Below, in pieces: positions 53,620-63,012 of a stretch of 64,000 nucleotides of DNA. Where the stretch lies: positions 248,001 to 312,000 of the forward strand of contig CAWJCB010000028.1 in the NCBI GenBank assembly GCA_963841105.1. Direction: 5' to 3'. The notes under the pieces were generated by a model, which had not been told where the DNA came from, searched no databases, and saw nothing but the letters and a program-made list of their open reading frames with translations. The stretch is from VAZQ01 sp963841105 (GTDB taxonomy: Bacteria > Pseudomonadota > Alphaproteobacteria > Rhizobiales > Xanthobacteraceae). The position numbers and the translations under genes are program-made. The stretch's first letter is position 1; each line of letters begins with the position of its first letter.

Positions 53620-54434
53620 GCTCCGATCCTGTCTTGCCATTTGACCAGGTGCAGAGAAATCGCGCGCAGGCAGCCATCCATGACAAGCGCAATGAGCCCG
53701 ATGCAGATGATCCCCATGTAGATGGTATCGAGCTGAAAGTAATTAGAAGCATTCTCGATGACGGCGCCGAGCCCGCGCTGCGCCGCGATGAGCTCTGAAG
53801 CGACCAGCGTCGCCCAACACACTCCGAGCGCGACGCGCAACGCGGTAAGGACATGAGGAACCGAGAGCGGCACGATGACCCGCCGGAAGATCTCGCCATC
53901 CGTGGCCCCGAAGCTGCGCGCCACGCGAACGAACAGCGGGTTGGTTTGTACGATTCCCTCATACATCACGATCACGCCGGAGAAGAACGAGGCGTAAAAG
54001 AGCATCACGACCTTTGCGAGCTCCCCAATTCCGAAATAGACGATGACGAGCGGAATGAGGGCGATCGGCGGGAGCGAGCGAAAGAAGTTGATGAGCGGAT
54101 CGACGATCCGGCGCGCCGACCGATACCAGCCGAGGACGAATGCAACCGGAACGGCGAGAACGATGCCGCAAGCCAGACCCAGGATCACGCGTTGGCTCGA
54201 CATGTACACGTCCAGCCAAAGCCCGTCCGTGGTCAGCTGCTTCCAAAACGTCGACCAGACCTGGATCGGGCTGGGGACCAGTCCGGCGCCGACGATGCCC
54301 GTGAGCGTGATGAGTTGCCAAAGCAGGACAATCAAGCCCCACGGCAGCAATCGAAGAGCCAAGCGGCCCAAGTCGCGGCCCAAGTCGCGGGGGATGACCG
54401 CCTGCCGGCCCACATTGTGCTCGCGGGCCGTCAC
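53616..54434 (-). CDS. ABC transporter permease, NitT/TauT type (proximal importer)
   Basis: The 272-residue protein has about six membrane spans and the permease loop 'RVARSFGATDGEIFRRVIVP'. Its GTG start overlaps the IclR regulator stop by four bases (GTGA at 54431-54434), so regulator and importer are translationally coupled. This is good evidence that the IclR protein controls this cluster. Confidence 0.92.
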   Translation of the reverse strand: MTAREHNVGRQAVIPRDLGRDLGRLALRLLPWGLIVLLWQLITLTGIVGAGLVPSPIQVWSTFWKQLTTDGLWLDVYMSSQRVILGLACGIVLAVPVAFVLGWYRSARRIVDPLINFFRSLPPIALIPLVIVYFGIGELAKVVMLFYASFFSGVIVMYEGIVQTNPLFVRVARSFGATDGEIFRRVIVPLSVPHVLTALRVALGVCWATLVASELIAAQRGLGAVIENASNYFQLDTIYMGIICIGLIALVMDGCLRAISLHLVKWQDRIGA

Positions 54435-55360
54435 CGGGAGCTCCGCCCGGGCTTGAGCTTCGCTCGCCGCTCCGCCGGCCGCCGGGAAGCCTGCTTGGCT
54501 GGCAGACTACGACGCCGGCCACGAATCTCGATCGCTCGCCGAGGCTGCGATGGACACCAGCCGTAGCCGGCCGAAATCGCCTCCGCACAAACATGAAGCT
54601 CAGGGAGGTGACGACGTGCCTGCTTGAGCGGGAATGCAATTTCCGGGGCCATGATGGCGAGGCCCGCCACTACGTCGCCTTCCGCGTTGCGGACCGGAAC
54701 CGCCAAACAGCAAATGCCCGGCAGGAATTCCTGCCTGTCCTCCGCGAACCCTTGGCGCCGGATTTGAGCGAGCTCGCGCGCCAGCGCTCTGGAGCTGGTG
54801 ATGGTTGCGCTGGTCAACGCTGCAAACGGAGCAAGCTTCAGGAATCGCTCGCGCACCGCATCCGGAGCGAACGCCAGCAGCAGCTTGCCGCTCGCGCTGC
54901 AATGGGCCGGCACCTGGGCGCCGGCTTTCAGATCGATGCGGATGAGCGAGACGGACTCGACCCATTCCACCAACATCAGCTTGCCGGACTTGAGAACCGC
55001 GAAATTGATGCGCACGCCGAGCGCCTCGGCCAGTTCCTCCATGAGCCGCCGCCGCAGATTGGCGGTCGCGCCATTGCGAAGCGCGATCAGGGCCATGTTC
55101 TCGAACTGCGATCCGAGCGAATAGCGCAGCGTAATCGGATCCTTGTCGATGAACCCGTCCCGCTCCAGCATGGCAGCGAGCCGGTGGCTGGTGGCCTTGG
55201 GAAGCAGGAGCTTGCGGCTCAGGTCGGCCAGCGAAACCTGCGCATCACTGTGAGCGAGGTGATCGAGCAGCCGCAGCGCCTTCGCTACCGGCGATTTCTC
55301 GTTTGCGCAGGAACGTGCGCTCGCCGCCGCCTGCCCGGCAGGATGGAATTGCCTCAGCAC
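54431..55360 (-). CDS. IclR-family transcriptional regulator
   Basis: The 309-residue protein has a winged helix ('VSLADLSRKLLLPKATSHRLAAMLERDGFI') split over residues 40-70 and an IclR effector domain with 'QVPAHCSASGKLLLAF' and 'GICCLAVPVRNAEGDVVAGLAI'. A basic tail of about 45 residues follows the domain, longer than usual. GTG at 55360 is the start. It is the first gene of the minus-strand cluster and has a palindrome 31 bases upstream, typical of autoregulation. IclR proteins often control catabolic operons by sensing a pathway metabolite. Confidence 0.92.
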   Translation of the reverse strand: MLRQFHPAGQAAASARSCANEKSPVAKALRLLDHLAHSDAQVSLADLSRKLLLPKATSHRLAAMLERDGFIDKDPITLRYSLGSQFENMALIALRNGATANLRRRLMEELAEALGVRINFAVLKSGKLMLVEWVESVSLIRIDLKAGAQVPAHCSASGKLLLAFAPDAVRERFLKLAPFAALTSATITSSRALARELAQIRRQGFAEDRQEFLPGICCLAVPVRNAEGDVVAGLAIMAPEIAFPLKQARRHLPELHVCAEAISAGYGWCPSQPRRAIEIRGRRRSLPAKQASRRPAERRAKLKPGRSSR

Positions 55361-55390
55361 GTTTCCTTCGCTGACAGTCTCTTTATCACT

Positions 55391-55407
55391 GTTCCGTTCA
55401 GCGGAAC
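55391..55407. promoter_or_regulatory. Probable IclR operator palindrome
   Basis: GTTCCG-TTCAG-CGGAAC is a perfect inverted repeat with 6-base arms in the 202-base gap between the IclR gene and moeB. Its shape resembles the palindromes bound by IclR-family proteins. It lies 31-47 bases before the IclR start, where binding would block or activate the operon promoter. Binding is inferred. Confidence 0.65.
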
Positions 55408-55562
55408 GTTTTATACCGGCTGACAGTACGCGACGCTATCAATCGGGAACAAACCATGTCAAGGCGCGCGGAAACCGCGCGCAATGACAACCGGCGGCAT
55501 CCGAAATCGATTTGCAAAGTCTCTGCTTTCGCTGAAGATTGCTGCTGGAACGACGGCCCGTC

Positions 55563-56363
55563 ATGTTGAGTCCGCAAGAGCTTGAACGTTACGCCCGCCA
55601 TATCGTCCTGCACGAGGTCGGCGGCCCCGGACAGGCTGCGCTCAAGCGGTCGCGCGTTCTGGTCATAGGCGCCGGCGGCCTGGGCGCGCCGGCGCTCTTG
55701 TATTTGGCGGCGGCCGGGGTGGGCGCGATCGGCATCGTCGACGACGATAAGGTGGCGTTGTCAAACTTGCAGCGCCAGGTGATTCACGCCACCCCGGAGG
55801 TCGGCAATCTCAAGGTCGAAACCGCGGCATCGGCGATCCGCCGTCTCAACCCGCACGTCACCGTCGAGCCGCATGCGCTGAGACTGGTGGCGGCAAACGC
55901 CCTTGATCTTGTGCGCGGCTACGACATCGTCGCCGATGGCTCGGACAATTTCGCCACGCGTTACCTTGTCGCCGATGCGTGCTTTCTGGCGAAGAAGCCG
56001 CTCGTGACGGCGGCGGTGGGCATCTTCGACGGGACGCTCACGACGTTGCGGGCGCATGAGCGCGGCGGGGACGGCAGGCCCAACCCGACCTATCGCTGCC
56101 TGTTTCCCGAACCGCCGCCGCCGGGCTCCGTGCCCGTCTGCGCCGAGGCCGGCATTCTCGGCGCGCTCACTGGCGTGCTCGGCTCCATGATGGCGCTGGA
56201 AGTCATTCGCGAGATCGTGGGCTTTGGCGAGGGACTGGTTGGACGGCTCGTCATGGTGGACGCGCGCTCCATGCGATTCGAGACGCTCGCCTACGCGTGG
56301 GATCCAAACAATCCGCTCTCCGGCGATCATCCGACAATCACGGACTTGTCGGCGCACGCCTGA
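55563..56363 (+). CDS. moeB: MoeB/ThiF/HesA-family adenylyltransferase
   Basis: The 266-residue enzyme adenylates the C-terminal glycine of a small sulfur carrier (MoaD or ThiS). It has 'RYARHIVLHEVGGPGQ', the ATP-binding 'VLVIGAGGLGAPALLYLAAAG', 'DDDKVALSNLQRQ' and 'DGSDNFATRYLV'. 'YRCLFPEPPPP' keeps one cysteine where zinc-binding members have a CxxC pair, so the zinc site may be absent. ATG at 55563 gives the family start 'MLSPQELERY'. It is divergent from the IclR operon. Confidence 0.85.
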   Translation: MLSPQELERYARHIVLHEVGGPGQAALKRSRVLVIGAGGLGAPALLYLAAAGVGAIGIVDDDKVALSNLQRQVIHATPEVGNLKVETAASAIRRLNPHVTVEPHALRLVAANALDLVRGYDIVADGSDNFATRYLVADACFLAKKPLVTAAVGIFDGTLTTLRAHERGGDGRPNPTYRCLFPEPPPPGSVPVCAEAGILGALTGVLGSMMALEVIREIVGFGEGLVGRLVMVDARSMRFETLAYAWDPNNPLSGDHPTITDLSAHA

Positions 56364-56414
56364 AGCGTGTCAATAGCTTTTGCCGGTGCGAGGAAGTGGG
56401 CTACAGTTGTTGTC

Positions 56415-56971
56415 ATGGCAGCGCTGCCGGACCACAAGATGACCGTCGATGAATATCTCGCCTGGGGGGATCGCCGGCCGGGGCGCTATGAGCTTGTCGA
56501 CGGCATCGTCCACACCATGACGCCGCAGCGGGCAGCTCATGCCGAGATAAAGTTGGCAATTCACATTGGCGCTTGTTGCCGGGATCCGGGTGCGCCGCCT
56601 GCCCTGCCATGTCCTGCCGGATGGAATGACCGTGCGTGTTGACGAATCCGCGGCGTACGAGCTGATGCGTTGGTTTACAGCGGATCGAAGCTGCCGCCAT
56701 CCGGGCTCGAAGTCGCAAACCCGATGATCGTGGTCGAGGTTCTTTCGCCATCTTCGCAGCACATCGATGGTTCAAGCTCGCCGGATATTTCCGGCTGACG
56801 AGCGTGGCGCACTATCTCATTGTCGATCCCGACAAGCCCCTGGTCATTCACCACTCTTGCCGGAGCGACGATGCCATTCTCACGCGCATCGTGCGCGACG
56901 GCGCGCTCACGCTCGACCCTCCCGGACTGGATCTGGCGCTCGCCGACATTTACAGCGGCGCGAGGACTTGA
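56415..56971 (+). pseudogene. Uma2-family (DUF820) endonuclease gene, frameshifted (copy 1)
   Basis: Pieces in different frames add up to a Uma2-family protein: 'KMTVDEYLAWGDRRPGRYEL', 'VRRLPCHVLPDGMTVRVDES', 'NPMIVVEVLSPSSQ', 'FRLTSVAHYLIVDPDKPLVI' and a C-terminal 'DLALADIYSGART'. Uma2 proteins have a PD-(D/E)xK nuclease-like fold; their roles are uncertain. At least three frame changes break the gene. Two blocks of it (56440-56563 and 56877-57004) recur downstream of the TPR gene. Confidence 0.8.
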
Positions 56972-57004
56972 TCGCTCGCATTCCAAACATCCCCTGGTTT
57001 CGAA
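56440..57004 (+). repeat. Direct repeat flanking the TPR gene, left copy
   Basis: Blocks 56440-56563 and 56877-57004 match 58864-58987 and 58988-59112 at a visibly high identity in the same orientation. The 313 bases between the two blocks here are missing in the right copy. The repeats frame the 57111-58774 TPR gene. Confidence 0.88.
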
Positions 57005-57110
57005 CGGCCTTAGCCATCTAGCTCCAGATCGTTTGGGAGGCGCATGCTTTCGATCCCAGCCGGCTTCTGGCACACTGTCGGAGCAGAGATGCTTTTGCAG
57101 GGGGCTTACC

Positions 57111-58774
57111 ATGCGCCTCGCCGCAATTCCCGGTGGTCCGGTGACAGTGCGCTGTCTCGCACCCTTGCTGCGAGCGACCCTGTTCGTGTTGATTGGTATG
57201 GCGCCAGGTGCGGCGCAGCAGGGCGATCCCAACGCGATCTTCAGGCGATGGAGTGAGCTCAATGCTGCGGGCAACTATCCCGCGGCGCTCGTGGAAGCGC
57301 AGAAGCTCGAAGCCGTGGTCAAGGCGCGTTTTGGCGTCAACCACCCCGATTACGGTGCCGCGCTCAACAATCTGGCCCGCGTGTACTACCAGCAAGGCAA
57401 GTACGCCGACGCCGAGGGGCTCTATAAGCGCGCTCTGACGATCTTTGAGAAGGCGCTCGGCGCAGGCCATCCCTCGGTGGGCGCATCCTTCAACAACCTG
57501 GCCATTGTGTACACGGAGCAAGGCAAGTACGAGGACGCCGAGAGGCTCCACAAACGCGCGTTGGCGATCCGCGAGAAGGCGCTCGGCACAGAGCACCGGG
57601 ACGTGGCTCAAACCCTTCACAACCTGGCGAACGTGTACTTGCGTCAAGAGAAATACGCCGAGGCCGAAGGACTCTACAAACGCGCCCTGGCCATTCGAGA
57701 GAAACGCTCGGCGCAGAACACCCCGAAGTGGCGCAGACCCTCAACAACCTGGCCGTCGTGTACAAGAGTCAAGGCAAGTACGCCGATGCCGAGGGCCTCT
57801 ACAAGCGCGCGCTGGCAATCAAGGAGAAGTCGCTCGGCAAAGATCACTCCGGTGTGGCCATAACCCTTAACAACTTGGGCAACATGTACCACAAGCAGGG
57901 CAAGTATGGCGACGCCGAGGAGTTCTTCAAGCGCGCGCTGGCTGTCTCGGAAAAGGCGCTCGGCCAAGCGCATCCCGATGTGGCGCAAACTCTCGACAAT
58001 CTGGCCAAACTCTCCGCCAGCAGCGGCAACGCCGAGAACGCACTCTCCTATTCGCGCAAAGCGACAGCTTCCGTGATCGCTCACGCAGACACCGAGACCA
58101 CCACTGGCGCGCAGCATCAGGAGGGCATGGGCGGCCTCGTCGAGCAGCGCACGTACTACTTTGTTCGTCATATCGCCAATCTTGCAACTGCGGCGCAGAA
58201 GCGGCTTGAGCCAGCGGCGAAACTCGCCCGCGAAGCTCTCGCCATGGCGCAATGGGCGAACCAGTCCACGACCGCGGCCGCGGTCCAGCAGGTGGGCGTG
58301 CGCTTTGCCGCCCGAACAGATGGTCTTGCAGCGCTGGTGCGCGAGCGCCAGGACCTCTCCGGCTTGTGGCGCGAGCGCGACCAGGCGCTCCTCGCGCTGC
58401 TTGCAAAACCGCAGGGCCAGCAGAGCGCCGCCGCGATCGGTGCGTCGCGCAGAGACGTTGCTGCAACCGAGGAGAAGCTTGCCGCCAACAGAGCACGGCT
58501 TGAACGGGAGTTCCCCGAGTATGCGGCACTGGCGAGCCCAAGGCCTGTGGAAGCAAACGACGTACAGAGCATCCTGGCCGATGACGAGGCGCTGGTCTTC
58601 TGGCTTGCCGGCGACGAGAAGAGCTACGTCTTCATGCTGACGCGAGACGGGTTCGAGTGGAAAACAATCCCGATCGGAACGGACGGGCTGGAGGAAAAGG
58701 TGACGGGGTTCCGCCGCGGCCTCGATGTCCTGCCCATCTGGCGCAGGAACTGCGTGGTCTACGCCAACGCATGA
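57111..58774 (+). pseudogene. Tetratricopeptide-repeat protein with start of a CHAT domain; frameshifted and truncated
   Basis: A signal peptide ('LLRATLFVLIGMAPGAAQQ') is followed by about six 42-residue TPR units of the kind 'HPDVAQTLDNLAKLS...YADAEGLYKRALAI'. A one-base loss in GAGAAACGCTCGG (about 57704) breaks the fourth unit; the remainder runs from 57728. The C-terminal part ('DVQSILADDEALVFWLAGDE', 'GLEEKVTGFRRGLDV') is the beginning of a CHAT caspase-like domain, which normally continues for some 250 residues but stops here at 58774, next to the Uma2 repeat. It probably lost its protease end by recombination. Confidence 0.82.
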
Positions 58775-58863
58775 TCTGTTGCCGTAACTTGGCAGAGCAC
58801 GCCACCCTCGCACTCACATTCGAAGCAGTCGAGCGCACACATTGCTACGCCAGAGGCGCAGCT

Positions 58864-59112
58864 TGACCGTCGATGAATATCTCGCCTGGGCGGATCGCCG
58901 ACCGGGGCGTTACGAGCTTCTCGACGGCATCGTCCACGCCATGACGCCGGAGCGGGCGGCTCATGCCGAGATAAAGTTGGCAATTCATTCTCACGCGCAT
59001 CGTGCGCGACGGCGCACTCACGCTCGACCCTCCTGGACTGGAGCTGGCGCTCGCCGACATTTATAGCGGCGCGACGTGATCGCTCGCACCCCAAACCTCC
59101 CCTGGTTTCGAA
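58864..59112 (+). pseudogene. Uma2-family gene remnant (copy 2), internally deleted
   Basis: 'TVDEYLAWADRRPGRYELLD' joins directly to the 3' end of the gene: relative to copy 1, 313 bases are missing at 58987/58988, where both sides share CA. The frame is wrong after the junction, so nothing functional is made. It begins about 90 bases after the truncated TPR gene and is the right arm of the direct repeat. Confidence 0.85.
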
Positions 59113-59148
59113 AGTCGTGATGTGCCAGGAAAGAGACATTGGCTCGGC

Positions 59149-60138
59149 TCATTCGACCACCTCGTCGGCGGTGGCAAGCAGCGTAGGCGGCACGGTGAGA
59201 CCGAGCGCCCTCGCGGTCTTGAGATTGATGGCGAGATAGAATTTGGTCGGCTGCTCGACCGGGAGCTCGGCCACCTTGGCCCCCTTCAGCAGCTTGTCTA
59301 CAAAGTAGGCTGCGCGCCGCCGGCTGAAGCTCGGATCACTTTCCAACGGTCCATAACTGATCAACCCGCCGGCTTCGACAAACGTGCGATAGACGTAGGT
59401 AGCCGCGATCCTATGCGTGGTGGCGAGGTCGGCCAAGCGTATCGCCTGCGCACTGAACGCCGGAGAGCCCAGAATAACGACCCCTTTGGCCCCGACATTT
59501 TGCGTTGCCGCAAATGCATTCGCGAGTTCTTCAGGGCTGCGCCACTCCACCGTGTACAGGTCAACCTTCACGGACCGGGCGGCTTGTTCAATTGTCCGCA
59601 GCTGGTTCGCTGTCCCCGTTGCATCCCAGAGGGCGACGATGCGCGCACTTGGCGGCAAAGCTTCCTTCAGCAGCTGGAGCCACTTCGTGCTCAGCTCACC
59701 GGTCTGGAACGAGAGACCGGTGATGTTGCCGCCTGGCCGCGAATAGTTTGTGACGAACCCTTGCGCATCAGCATCGTCCATGCGCGCCATGACAATAGGA
59801 ATCGTGGTGGTCGCTTCGCGGGCGGCTTGCGTCAACTGCGGCCCGTCGGTGACTATGACGGCCACATTGTGGCGCACCAGCTCCACACCAAGCTCGCGCA
59901 GTCGTTCGATCCGTCCTTGCACAGAGAGAACTTCGAAGGCGATGTTCTGTCCCTCAATGTAGCCAAGCTCGTGTAACCCCTGCTGAATCTCCTTCACGCC
60001 GGAATTAGGCAGCGCCAAAAAGCCAACCCGCGAAATGTTAGATGTCACCTGCTGTACACGGGCAGGACTCGGCCACACGGCCGCCATACCACCAAATAGC
60101 GCTATGAAATCGCGCCGTCTGAATTGATCGAAATGCAT
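59149..60138 (-). CDS. ABC-type substrate-binding protein of the DUF534/TrpX family
   Basis: The 329-residue protein starts 'MHFDQFRRRDFIALFGG', a twin-arginine-like signal, then 'RVGFLALPNSGVKEIQQGLH', 'YIEGQNIAFE' and 'GVVILGSPAFSAQAIRLADL', matching the periplasmic-binding-protein-like DUF534 family. No permease or ATPase gene is adjacent. Such orphan binding proteins are abundant in Bradyrhizobium relatives; ligand unknown. ATG at 60138 is preferred over one four codons upstream. Confidence 0.85.
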   Translation of the reverse strand: MHFDQFRRRDFIALFGGMAAVWPSPARVQQVTSNISRVGFLALPNSGVKEIQQGLHELGYIEGQNIAFEVLSVQGRIERLRELGVELVRHNVAVIVTDGPQLTQAAREATTTIPIVMARMDDADAQGFVTNYSRPGGNITGLSFQTGELSTKWLQLLKEALPPSARIVALWDATGTANQLRTIEQAARSVKVDLYTVEWRSPEELANAFAATQNVGAKGVVILGSPAFSAQAIRLADLATTHRIAATYVYRTFVEAGGLISYGPLESDPSFSRRRAAYFVDKLLKGAKVAELPVEQPTKFYLAINLKTARALGLTVPPTLLATADEVVE

Positions 60139-60334
60139 CCCATCTCCCACGCTCCAGGATTACCCACTTGCAGGATATCGAACGGGTAACAATCAGTCAC
60201 CGGGTAGCCGAGCTGTTTCACGACCGCCCACTTCTTGCCGAGGCGCCCGGAGGCTGATCATTCACAACTGCGGATTCATGCGCGCCGCGGCTTACGCTTC
60301 TCAGAATGACAGCGGCGCGCGCATCAGCAAACCT

Positions 60335-60727
60335 TCAAGCAGCCGGTGCTGGGATGGGCGTCGACTGCCACACCACCATCTGCCAGCCCTTCGCCCCCTT
60401 GATCCACACATTGGTGTAGCGGCTGTTGATGAGCTTGGGCTTGCCCGCGACGATCGCGTCCATCTTCGCGTGGCCGGTCACGACAACCGTGTCGCCGTAG
60501 ACCTGGATGTTCTCGATCGGACGCTCAATCTTCAGGTACTTGAACACGCCCTTCTTGCACAGCGCGATGTACTCGGCGCGGGTGTCGGATTGCGCGGTCG
60601 AATGGGTGTAGATCAGCTCGTCGCCCAGCAGCTTGTCCAGGGTGTGAAAGTCGCTGTCGATCATCGCCTGGAAGCGGCGGTCTTCCAGCTTTTTGATTTC
60701 GGCCTTGATGGCGTCGTTCATGCTCAT
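60335..60727 (-). CDS. NTF2-like (DUF4440) protein
   Basis: The 130-residue protein has the SnoaL/NTF2-like pattern, with an N-terminal helix ('RRFQAMIDSDFHTLDKLLGD'), 'ELIYTHS' and the paired strands 'SRYTNVWIKGAKGWQMVVWQ'. Such proteins can be small enzymes or stress-linked binding proteins; nothing points to a specific ligand. It lies 16 bases downstream of a small secreted-protein gene, both on the minus strand. Confidence 0.8.
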   Translation of the reverse strand: MSMNDAIKAEIKKLEDRRFQAMIDSDFHTLDKLLGDELIYTHSTAQSDTRAEYIALCKKGVFKYLKIERPIENIQVYGDTVVVTGHAKMDAIVAGKPKLINSRYTNVWIKGAKGWQMVVWQSTPIPAPAA

Positions 60728-60743
60728 TGGCGGTCGCGAACCC

Positions 60744-61097
60744 TTACTTCGTCCAGGTGGCCACAGCCGTCGTGCCCTTCATCACCGACCATTTGTTGTC
60801 GCCGGCGGTGAGTATGCGAAAGCAGTTGGCCTTGGAGCCCTTCCAGGTCGTGCAGAACCCCTCCTTGGTGAGCTTCCAGGTGCCCTCGCCTTTGGCGCCG
60901 GACTGCGCGACGGGCTCTCGCGTCATCTTGCCGTCCGCCGTGAACACCATCTTGAATTTGACGTTCGCCGGCGTCGACGAGGTGAAGGGCTGGCCGTTGA
61001 AAAATGTGGACTGGATGTCGTTCGGTGCAAGCACAGCGGCGCCGGCAGGCAGCGCGGCAAGAGCAGCGAGCGCCCCAGCCAGTAGCAAAGCGCGCAT
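60744..61097 (-). CDS. Small secreted protein of unknown function
   Basis: The 117-residue protein has a clear signal peptide (about 1-20, 'LLLAGALAALAALPAGAAV') and then a compact beta-type segment with two cysteines ('EGFCTTWKGSKANCFRIL') that may pair. An AGGAGG-type ribosome site precedes the ATG at 61097, which fixes the start despite a longer open frame. No family was recognised with certainty. Confidence 0.72.
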   Translation of the reverse strand: MRALLLAGALAALAALPAGAAVLAPNDIQSTFFNGQPFTSSTPANVKFKMVFTADGKMTREPVAQSGAKGEGTWKLTKEGFCTTWKGSKANCFRILTAGDNKWSVMKGTTAVATWTK

Positions 61098-61177
61098 TTT
61101 CAGACCTCCTCGGATTGGTTCCGCAATTCTATGACAAAACATCGCAAATGCCAGCAAACAAGGGAGCGCTTGCCGCA

Positions 61178-62179
61178 TCACAGCATCGATGGGAGGACGC
61201 GGTCTGGAGGGCGGTGACCGTCAAGAAAGGTCTTTATGTTCACGATGACCTTCTCCCCCATGTCAATGCGTCCTTCCACGGTAGCCGAGCCCATGTGGGG
61301 TAAGAGCACCACCTTTCCCATTCGCGCCAACTTGACAAGCTTCGGGCTGACGGCCGGCTCATGCTCGAACACGTCGAGGCCGGCGCCGGCAACCTCCCCC
61401 GACGAGATCAAGCGAACCAAGGCGTTCTCATCGATCACCTCGCCGCGGGCGGTATTCACCACGTATGCCTCAGGGCGTATCAGCCTGAGCCGCCGTGCCG
61501 ACAAAAGATGATAGGTCGCCGGCGTGTGCGGACAGTTGATGGAGATGATGTCCATTCTGGCGAGCATCTGGTCGAGACTCTCCCAGTAGGTGGCGGTGAG
61601 CTCCTCCTCGACCTGGGCAGGCACGCGGCGGCGGTTGTGATAGTGAATTTGCAGGCCGAAGGCGCGGGCGCGCCGCGCCACCGCCTGGCCGATGCGCCCC
61701 ATTCCTATGATACCGAGCCGCTTGCCCCAGATGCGGTGACCGAGCATCCAGGTCGGCGACCAGCCGTTCCATGGCTTATCATTGCTGAAAACAGCCGCTC
61801 CCTCGGCCAAGCGGCGCGGCACCGCCAGAATGAGCGCCATCGTCATATCAGCCGTATCCTCGGTGAGAACGCCCGGCGTATTTGTGACCGTGATCCCGCG
61901 GCTGAGCGCGGTTGCAACATCGATGTGATCAACGCCGTTGCCGTAATTGGCGATCAGCTTGAGCCCCTCACCCGCTTTGCTCAGAGCGGCGGAATCGATG
62001 CGATCCGTCACGGTGGGCACGAGAACGTCCGCGCTCTTCATTATTGCCGCCAGCTCGGAGGCGCTAAGCGGGTTGTCCTCGATATTGAGTTGCGCGTCGA
62101 ACAGCTCGCGCATGCGGGTTTCGACTCGGTCCGGGAGCTTGCGCGTCACAACGACAAGCGGCTTTTTCCGGTTTGCCAT
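61178..62179 (-). CDS. gyaR: D-2-hydroxyacid dehydrogenase (glyoxylate/hydroxypyruvate reductase type)
   Basis: The 333-residue NAD(P)-dependent enzyme has the Rossmann motif 'LGIIGMGRIGQAVARRARAF', catalytic Arg/Glu/His signals ('NTARGEVIDE', 'HMGSAT') and 'NYGNGVDHIDV'. It probably reduces glyoxylate or hydroxypyruvate. ATG at 62179 gives the usual start 'MANRKKPLVVVTR'. The order gyaR, SH3 protein, irr, fabA is conserved in related Rhizobiales. Confidence 0.88.
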   Translation of the reverse strand: MANRKKPLVVVTRKLPDRVETRMRELFDAQLNIEDNPLSASELAAIMKSADVLVPTVTDRIDSAALSKAGEGLKLIANYGNGVDHIDVATALSRGITVTNTPGVLTEDTADMTMALILAVPRRLAEGAAVFSNDKPWNGWSPTWMLGHRIWGKRLGIIGMGRIGQAVARRARAFGLQIHYHNRRRVPAQVEEELTATYWESLDQMLARMDIISINCPHTPATYHLLSARRLRLIRPEAYVVNTARGEVIDENALVRLISSGEVAGAGLDVFEHEPAVSPKLVKLARMGKVVLLPHMGSATVEGRIDMGEKVIVNIKTFLDGHRPPDRVLPSML

Positions 62180-62385
62180 GGTTCGAATCCTAGCCGCGCC
62201 GTCCTGCCCCGGCAAAGCTACGATGGCTCCTCATTCAGGTCTCCTTAACCCGCGTGGCGGAGACTGCCCTTCCTGCCGGCGGGCTCGCAAATCTCTGTAA
62301 CAGATGGAAGCGCGAAGACAAGCGCCTCCACCCCTTCCGCAGAAGCCGCCTATCCCTGCCGCCGTGAACCCGTGCAAACCATGAC

Positions 62386-62934
62386 ATGATCGCGAATCGC
62401 AGCTTCCACATCGCACAATGGTGGCGCTTACCGGCACTGGCGGCCGGGAGCGCAATGCTGCTTCTCAATGCGGCTCACGCCGGAGCAGACGCGGGCGCCG
62501 GCCCAAAGAGCGGCCTTCCCATGCCGCGCTTCGTCAGCCTCAAGCCGGATCGCGTCAATGTCCATGGCGGACCTACCCGCGATCACGAGGTCACCTTCGT
62601 CTATACTCGGGCTGGTCTGCCGGTGGAGATCACTGCCGAATCTGATAATTGGCGCCGCATTCGCGACTGGGAGGGCTCCGAGGGTTGGGTTTATCACTCG
62701 CTCCTGTCCGGCAAGCGGACCGTGCTGGTTTCGCCCAAGGACAAGAACCAGCTCGTTGCGCTGCACGACAAGGCGGATACCAATAGCGCAGTTGTGGCGC
62801 AACTTCAGGCCGGCGTAATGGCCTCCGTGAAACGCTGCAGCGGCTCCTGGTGCCGAATTACCGGGGCGCGTTTCGACGGTTGGGTGGTGCAGGAGCAACT
62901 CTGGGGCGTGTACGTCAACGAAAAGTTCGAGTGA
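62386..62934 (+). CDS. Secreted SH3-domain protein
   Basis: The 182-residue protein has an N-terminal signal or anchor (about 12-32, 'LPALAAGSAMLLLNAAHAGA') followed by two bacterial SH3-like repeats: 'RVNVHGGPTRDHEVTFVYTR...GLPVEI' and 'VVAQLQAGVMASVKRCSGSW'. It is likely periplasmic and may bind peptidoglycan. It is divergent from gyaR and convergent with irr, as in relatives. Confidence 0.82.
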   Translation: MIANRSFHIAQWWRLPALAAGSAMLLLNAAHAGADAGAGPKSGLPMPRFVSLKPDRVNVHGGPTRDHEVTFVYTRAGLPVEITAESDNWRRIRDWEGSEGWVYHSLLSGKRTVLVSPKDKNQLVALHDKADTNSAVVAQLQAGVMASVKRCSGSWCRITGARFDGWVVQEQLWGVYVNEKFE

Positions 62935-63012
62935 GCAGGCGCGCGGGTTTCCAGGCCGTTCCGCTCAGAGCGACTCCTCACCTGCGCGCCAAAGCTGCCG
63001 TACCGCGTAACC

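Noticed and set aside
56415..59112. A composite transposon around the TPR gene
   Set aside because: The flanking repeats are Uma2 gene remnants with no transposase, no inverted ends and no target duplication.
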